This document shows positions 59,147-64,000 of a stretch of DNA of 64,000 nt, one piece after another. The notes beneath the pieces were generated by a model. The model did no database searches and was not told the DNA's origin. It saw only the letters and a list, made by a program, of their open reading frames with translations. Position numbers and translations under genes: made by a program. The stretch's first letter is position 1. Every line of letters begins with the position of its first letter. The stretch spans positions 4,960,001 to 5,024,000 of the forward strand of contig JAPFFF010000006.1 of NCBI GenBank assembly GCA_039105265.1. Reading direction: 5' to 3'. The stretch comes from Tritrichomonas musculus. Lineage: Eukaryota > Parabasalia > Tritrichomonadida > Tritrichomonadidae.

Positions 59147-60050
59147 TTTAAAATAAAAAATTCTATTGATAAATGGCTAATTTTGGATTTAAATGTTTAT
59201 GAAAAAGTTTCATTAATTCTATGAATTTTCTCAAATTTTGAAAGACACTAATCAAGATTGATTCAAAATTTTTTAAACAGAAAAATAAAATGGCCTCAGA
59301 ACACTTGTAACCTTTAGATAGCGCATCTGAAAATATTGAAAGAATTAACTATTACTCTGAAATCGGTCTCAAGATAGTCAATGCTCAGATATTAAATAGG
59401 TAAAGACTGAAATATCGCAATAGCGGAGTGATACAGGTTTTTTATGAAATATTTGGCGGATTAATTCTTGCAAATGATTATCTAATTTATAATGTAGAAA
59501 AAGCAGGTGTTTGCTCAATCTGAAAAGGGAAATTGGCAATTTCAGATTCTGAAAAGCAGATTGTAGGTCATTTAATTGGTGTTTTGTTATGTTTGCCAGT
59601 AGAAAAAGCTCTAAGACCTCTAATAATTTTCCCTTCACTATTAAATTTTCCAGATGAGCTCATCTGGAATTTCAGTCACAATGTATTTCTCAAATTTTCT
59701 TAATCTTGTATCTCTTCATTATTTCTGATGCTAATAAACGCTAAAGTAAACTTTCAATGTTCCAAGGACAAGAAACTTTTATCCAGCCAGATATAATGTT
59801 TTTATACGGACACAAATCAAGGTGAAACGCTGTAGCAATTGAAATTTTATTTAGAAACAAGAAAATTATAATAATACTTCTAGCTCACAGCTGTAAAAAA
59901 TATTGGACTCGCTAGCCCATCGTTAATTGTATTATTGAAGAATATGAAATGGTTCATTGCGAAACTGCATTCTTTGCACTCATTTTGTATCAATTCTGAT
60001 AAAAATACATATCTGTAGTTATCAGAATCACTCTATTTTACCTTATTTTA
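59147..60050. other. Gene-free region with possible relics
   Basis: About 900 bp with no intact gene. A minus-strand frame at 59378-59638 and neighbouring frames look weakly protein-like (for example LEVLELFLLANITKHQLNDL) but are broken and have no recognisable family. They may be remnants of a trichomonad LRR or ankyrin gene. Confidence 0.4.
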
Positions 60051-60259
60051 TTTAGCATCATCTTGATTCATCTTGTTTATACCAATTTCACTTTAATTCA
60101 TCTCGTATAATTCATCACCACTTTAATTCATAATGTTTAATTCAGCATCACTTTAATTCATCATGTTTAATTCAGCATCACTTTAATTCATCATGTTTAA
60201 TTCAGAATCGCTTTAATTCATCTTGTTTAGTTCAGTATCAATTTAATTCATTTTAATTG
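60051..60259. repeat. 30-bp tandem repeat (minisatellite), about 6-7 copies
   Basis: The unit is CATCACTTTAATTCATCATG followed by TTTAATTCAG, 30 bp long. Copies are nearly identical in the middle (about 60119-60210) and degenerate at both ends. The period is a multiple of three, and one plus-strand frame is open through the perfect units (HHFNSSCLIQ), but there is no start codon, so I treat it as non-coding. Confidence 0.85.
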
Positions 60260-60311
60260 AATTTTTAATTAGTATATTTTTGTTGTAATCATAATTGATG
60301 GTTTCTTCATT

Positions 60312-60410
60312 TTATTCTTTGATTTCTTTTTCTATTTCTTCGTCATCCTCTCCTTCTTCTTCTACATTTTCTTTTTCTTCTTCGTCTTCTGAATATTCAA
60401 GGTCATTCAT
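60312..60410 (-). CDS. Short acidic open frame (32 aa), doubtful
   Basis: An ATG-to-TAA frame of 32 codons, almost all E, D and K (LEYSEDEEEKENVEEEGEDD). It could be a remnant of an acidic protein tail or a chance product of TTC/CTT-rich DNA. There are no neighbours it would obviously belong to, except the decayed helicase frame that ends 119 bp upstream. Confidence 0.2.
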   Translation of the reverse strand: MNDLEYSEDEEEKENVEEEGEDDEEIEKEIKE

Positions 60411-60528
60411 AAGTGCGCCATAAATATGAAGCTTTTATATGCCCATTTATAAATAATGAGCATATTATTTAAGTGATATAAAAGCCTATTAAAGGCGAAG
60501 TTGTAACTTTAAAATTTTTGCGGATATG

Positions 60529-62364
60529 TTATTTTTTAAATATGTCTAGGTTTGTTTGGATATAAGTCTACGTTTGGTCTCGAATTTTGGTCTCGAATAT
60601 AGTAAAGTGTTTCTTATCATATGGTATCTCTTCATTAAGTTCACGAGTATTAAACAATCATGTATTAGGATTACGACGTAACAGTGCATTAACTGTTTTA
60701 TAGTCTTTGGATTCGACAAGTCGAGCGAGTTCATACTTCAACCTGTCCATGTCATTGATTGTGAAGAGTTCTGTTAATGCTGTCATTTCTTTACAAGAAA
60801 AATACAAAGTAAGCATATAGTCGATTCACTTCTTTACTAATTTATACAATCGACTTCTCTTACTGTTAATTCTGTTATATCTCATCTTAACTACATGTCA
60901 TTTTGGTAATGTTTTAATATTGATTCCATAGTAAATGTACATATCTATTTTTTTAGAAAATTCTATATCTACATTCATAGTAGGTCTATCATCATTAACG
61001 ATCTCATCATTAGTAGGTTAATTAATAGGTTCATCATTAGTGGATTCATCACCAATGATCTCATTATTAATGGATTCATTATCATCAACAACACGACCAA
61101 ACTTATATAATGTGTAATCCCAACCTGTTTTACTCATACAATTTCATGCTCTATTACGTAGTTCATTTAAGTATCTATCATATCTGTTGTTCGGTATAGA
61201 GTAAGTTCTCTTGTTCATGTGTTCACCATATCGAACATATACATATACATCCTAATCTCTATTACAGTATAGACCTAGAAATTGCTTAACACTGGAGATA
61301 TTATCGATATATGTTTGAATGAATATAGATAGAATATTCTCTTTAATAGATTGTCCATTCTGAATAGATGAGGTAGATATGATAACATCAACATCATGGT
61401 TCAACAAATTATCTTCAATCAACTTAATCTCTTTGGTATCACCTTTATGCAAAGCAACCTTGCATCTATTTTTCAATAACTCTTTCAATATATTACACTC
61501 TTCATTATCTTTTATCATAACTAACACCTCATCGTTGTTTATTCTTTTTGTATCGTATAAGTTAACTATCTCAGCTCGGTGTTCATCAACATTAGATATC
61601 AACTTATTAACATAGATGTTTCGATTTTTTCTCTCATTAATACATGGATTATCGATTATGTAATCTCTAAAGTACGAGAATTGTTTAATATCATCATCAG
61701 TCACACTTATTAATGCAACTCGATCGAACTCTTAGGTTATATCAATTAATCCAATATGTTTTAGTAACAAGTGTGCTTCATCAATCACTAGAAAGTAATC
61801 TAGTCGTTGTTCTTTCATGTAGTATTCTTCGATTAAGTCACCTAAACATTTAAAAGCAGTGTTGTAAGTAGTAACTATTGTATTAACTTCATTTTGTACA
61901 GCTTTGTAAAACTCTTTATACGTATTTTTATTAACACACAATCAAATGGACTTAATATCCATATCATTCAGTTTGGTATAAAACTCTTCAACGGTATTCA
62001 CTGTTAGAACTATTACCATAAACTTCTCTGTTTTATATGATGATATCCATTTACAAATCGAAGTCGATTTACCAGAACTGATTGGTTCTTCACAGATGAA
62101 CTTCTTGGAACTAATCTTCTTAGTAATCTTACGTAAGACATACTTGTAATGGTTCATACCATTATAATCATCATAATCCATATAATCGATTACATCACCA
62201 TTCTCATCAAAAAGTTCTATATCATCATCGATGTTTACTGGGTGTTCTCCACTAGTGAGGTGTTTAGTCGTTGTTTCATCATCTAATGGATAGCCATTCT
62301 TATCGAAGTAGCCTTCACATTGTATAGTGTATACTCTTTCAGAAATCTCATTAAAATTTGCCAT
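60529..62364 (-). pseudogene. SF2 (DEAD/DEAH-like) helicase relic with nine in-frame stops
   Basis: From ATG 62364 a single frame runs 612 codons to a TAA at 60529-60531, interrupted by nine stops: TGA at 61942, 61144, 60898, 60826 and 60658; TAA at 61732 and 61018; TAG at 61252 and 60568. There is no frameshift. Helicase motifs survive in order: ISSGKSTS (Walker A), VIDEAHLLL (motif II), then FDRVALISVT after one stop (motif III-like), VDVIISTSSIQNGQSI (motif V-like) and SVKQFLG...NRD (degenerate motif VI). The type resembles helicases of viral or plasmid-like mobile elements. It is surely non-functional. The source element is unknown, and it is not the Maverick described here, which has no helicase. 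Confidence 0.8.
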
Positions 62365-62497
62365 TGTATGTATGATGGATTTTGGACTTCTTTTGGTGTC
62401 AGTATTGGATTGACCTGTTCTAGTTGTTCTTTCAAAGTGTCATCATCATCATGAAAATCATTTATTGATATTATTACTATGCCTTCATGTATTTAAT
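62365..62497 (-). pseudogene. Gene fragment upstream of the helicase relic
   Basis: In another minus-strand frame, about 40 codons read EGIVIISINDFHDDDDTLKE and continue QLEQVNPILTPKE towards and across the helicase ATG. A stop lies upstream. This suggests either the overlapping end of a neighbouring gene of the same decayed element or a frameshifted start of the helicase. Confidence 0.4.
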
Positions 62498-63704
62498 CGT
62501 ATAACATTGTGTTCAGTGTCTTTGGTTTCATTTGAAAAAAATTTCATTTAATTCACATATTAAACTTATTGTTTATTCAATCAGTTCTTCATTATATGCA
62601 ACAATAGTCATTCATTATCTGCCACAATTAGTTCTACTTTATTGGACACAATATCACTAATGTTATATATGAACACTGTTATGGAATTGTTTGGAAACGT
62701 TTCATACTAATTTAGCCGATTTCGCCTCTCATAATAGTTTATTTAGCAATTATTTTAGGTTATCGCTATTGGAATTGTCATGTATAGACATCTTTAGTAC
62801 AATACCACATTTAGCACTAAACTAAATACAATTACAGCTGATTTTGAGGAGTTTTCGTAAATTAAATTAGCCGTCAAGCTACTTTGGCAAGGTATATATA
62901 CCAATTTAGTCGAGGATAGCAAAGAAGTAAATTTTTGGTAGCAAGGACGAATCAGAGATAAGTACGTGCGTAAGATATGTAGTATCTGGAGCACTGCTTA
63001 CCATTACTACTGAATGAAAAAGAAGAATTAATATTATCTCAATATAAATAACGTACAGAAGAAGACATTGTTTCAACTTCAGTTATGGTGGGAAAAATCC
63101 TGATGTTTCCCAATTTTTTCTTGAATCTATTGCAAGTGAGCGTCAGAAAAAAGAATTCAAAGGTAATTTCTTTGATTTCATATTTCATCATGAGTAATTA
63201 AAAATTGCATTGCTTTATTAATTTATTTAGTTTTACTTATAATAACAATAATAATGAAACAATTAAATAATATAATTGATGACAAAATCAAATAGATATT
63301 TTTGTTTATACTCACAATTATTTTAAAATAAAATTGAATAAATTTATTCAATTCTTTCAAATTTGAAAGAATAGTTTACAAAAATACTTTTAAAATGTTA
63401 ATTTAGGATTTATCTTTCATATTGGTAAATTATAATCATAATTTTATTTTATAATTATGTGTTCTCTATCCAGTTGTACCATAATTATGACTATTCATTG
63501 ATATACCACCTATTTCCAACATTATGGAAATCTTTTGAATTTATTTACCCATCATTAATTAAAAAATCAAAATGGATTTTAATAAAATCTGAATTTTGTT
63601 GAAAAGAATCATTGGTTTGTGAAAAAAACATTTCATATTTTTTTTTAGATTACCAAATACCTTCTCAATTTTTTTGTAAATGATCATTATAATCATAAAA
63701 TTTA
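62498..63704. other. Gene-free region before the CPSF73-like gene
   Basis: About 1.2 kb with no supportable gene; the frames at 62794-62994 and 63559-63741 have poor composition or overlap the CPSF73 start. About 20 bp before ATG 63705, the phrase TCATTATAATCATA contains TCA-type initiator words as used by trichomonads. This is suggestive only. Confidence 0.45.
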
Positions 63705-64000
63705 ATGGAAGAAATAAGTATTGCTGATGATATTTTGACAATTATGCCTCTTGGAGCAGGACAAGAAGTTGGACGCAGCTGTATTGTCGTTAAATATCGT
63801 AAACATACAATTATGCTAGATTGTGGGGTCCATCCTGGCTATTTAGAAACAGCTGGTCTTCCTTTTTTTGATGCAATCGATCCAGGCGAAGTTGATTTAC
63901 TCCTTATCACTCACTTTCACATCGATCATTGCGCAGCTGTTCCATGGTTTTTAATGCAAACAAATTTTCATGGTAAATGCTATATGACGCCTTTAACGAA
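63705..64000 (+). CDS. CPSF73/Ysh1-like pre-mRNA 3'-end endonuclease, 5' part only
   Basis: The frame opens at ATG 63705 and runs off the window, giving the first 98 residues of a protein normally near 700. It starts with a metallo-beta-lactamase fold: [18 protein letters not shown], then [12 protein letters not shown], then [20 protein letters not shown], with the zinc-binding H-x-H-x-D-H motif (H70, H72, D74, H75). This sequence and spacing are those of CPSF73, the nuclease that cuts pre-mRNA before polyadenylation. It is divergent from, and close to, the helicase relic region. The C-terminal beta-CASP and later domains lie outside the window. Confidence 0.93.
   Translation, partial: MEEISIADDILTIMPLGAGQEVGRSCIVVKYRKHTIMLDCGVHPGYLETAGLPFFDAIDPGEVDLLLITHFHIDHCAAVPWFLMQTNFHGKCYMTPLT

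Noticed and set aside
60051..60259. CRISPR array
   Set aside because: Units are contiguous tandem copies without unique spacers, and the genome is eukaryotic.
60529..62364. Recoded gene in which stop codons are read through
   Set aside because: All three stop codons occur inside, and neighbouring genes use TAA, TAG and TGA as normal stops. Decay is simpler.

Overview
The window is nuclear DNA of an AT-rich, gene-dense protist. It looks like a trichomonad (parabasalid), and a Tritrichomonas-like species fits the base composition, but the species is an inference. Supporting evidence: relics of BspA-like leucine-rich-repeat surface proteins, a giant ankyrin plus multi-kinase protein, almost intron-free genes, one candidate intron of 42 bp with a GTATGT donor, and a complete Maverick/Polinton transposon. 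Several open frames begin at TTG or GTG when extended; I moved these to the first ATG wherever one exists.

Layout. 1-1365: decayed BspA-like gene. 1366-20077: an 18.7-kb Maverick/Polinton with terminal inverted repeats of about 440 bp that differ by one homopolymer base, flanked by a perfect 6-bp target duplication (ACCGTT). It encodes a packaging ATPase, double-jelly-roll major capsid protein, retroviral-type integrase, protein-primed DNA polymerase B with an embedded HNH-like motif, a large fibre-like protein and about ten small or unknown proteins. 20155-26682: a 2175-residue host protein with ankyrin-like repeats and five kinase-like domains, two of which keep the catalytic HRD and DFG motifs. 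26683-34197: gene desert with two short TA-flanked inverted-repeat elements and a 5.8-kb element with 172-bp inverted repeats sitting in a poly-T tract. That element contains a few coding-like islands.

34198-59146: ordinary host genes, mostly compact: a Hrd1-like RING ligase, an importin-beta-like karyopherin, a CFAP57-like flagellar WD40/coiled-coil protein, a TRIC-like cation channel, an STE20-type kinase, a DHHC palmitoyltransferase, and a U2AF large-subunit-like splicing factor that carries the 42-bp intron. Several lineage-specific unknown proteins lie between them. 59147-63704: second decayed zone with a 30-bp minisatellite and an SF2 helicase relic that stays in one frame for 612 codons but has nine internal stops. 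63705-64000: the start of a CPSF73-type pre-mRNA 3'-end endonuclease, cut by the window edge.

The Maverick genes form a self-contained replication, integration and capsid set. The host genes serve unrelated housekeeping jobs (ER quality control, nuclear transport, flagellum, lipidation, mRNA processing). The observations I consider least explained are a nested, flip-prone palindromic repeat inside the Maverick (8085-8413 and 14335-14362), the nonsense-only helicase relic, and the coding islands in the 5.8-kb element.
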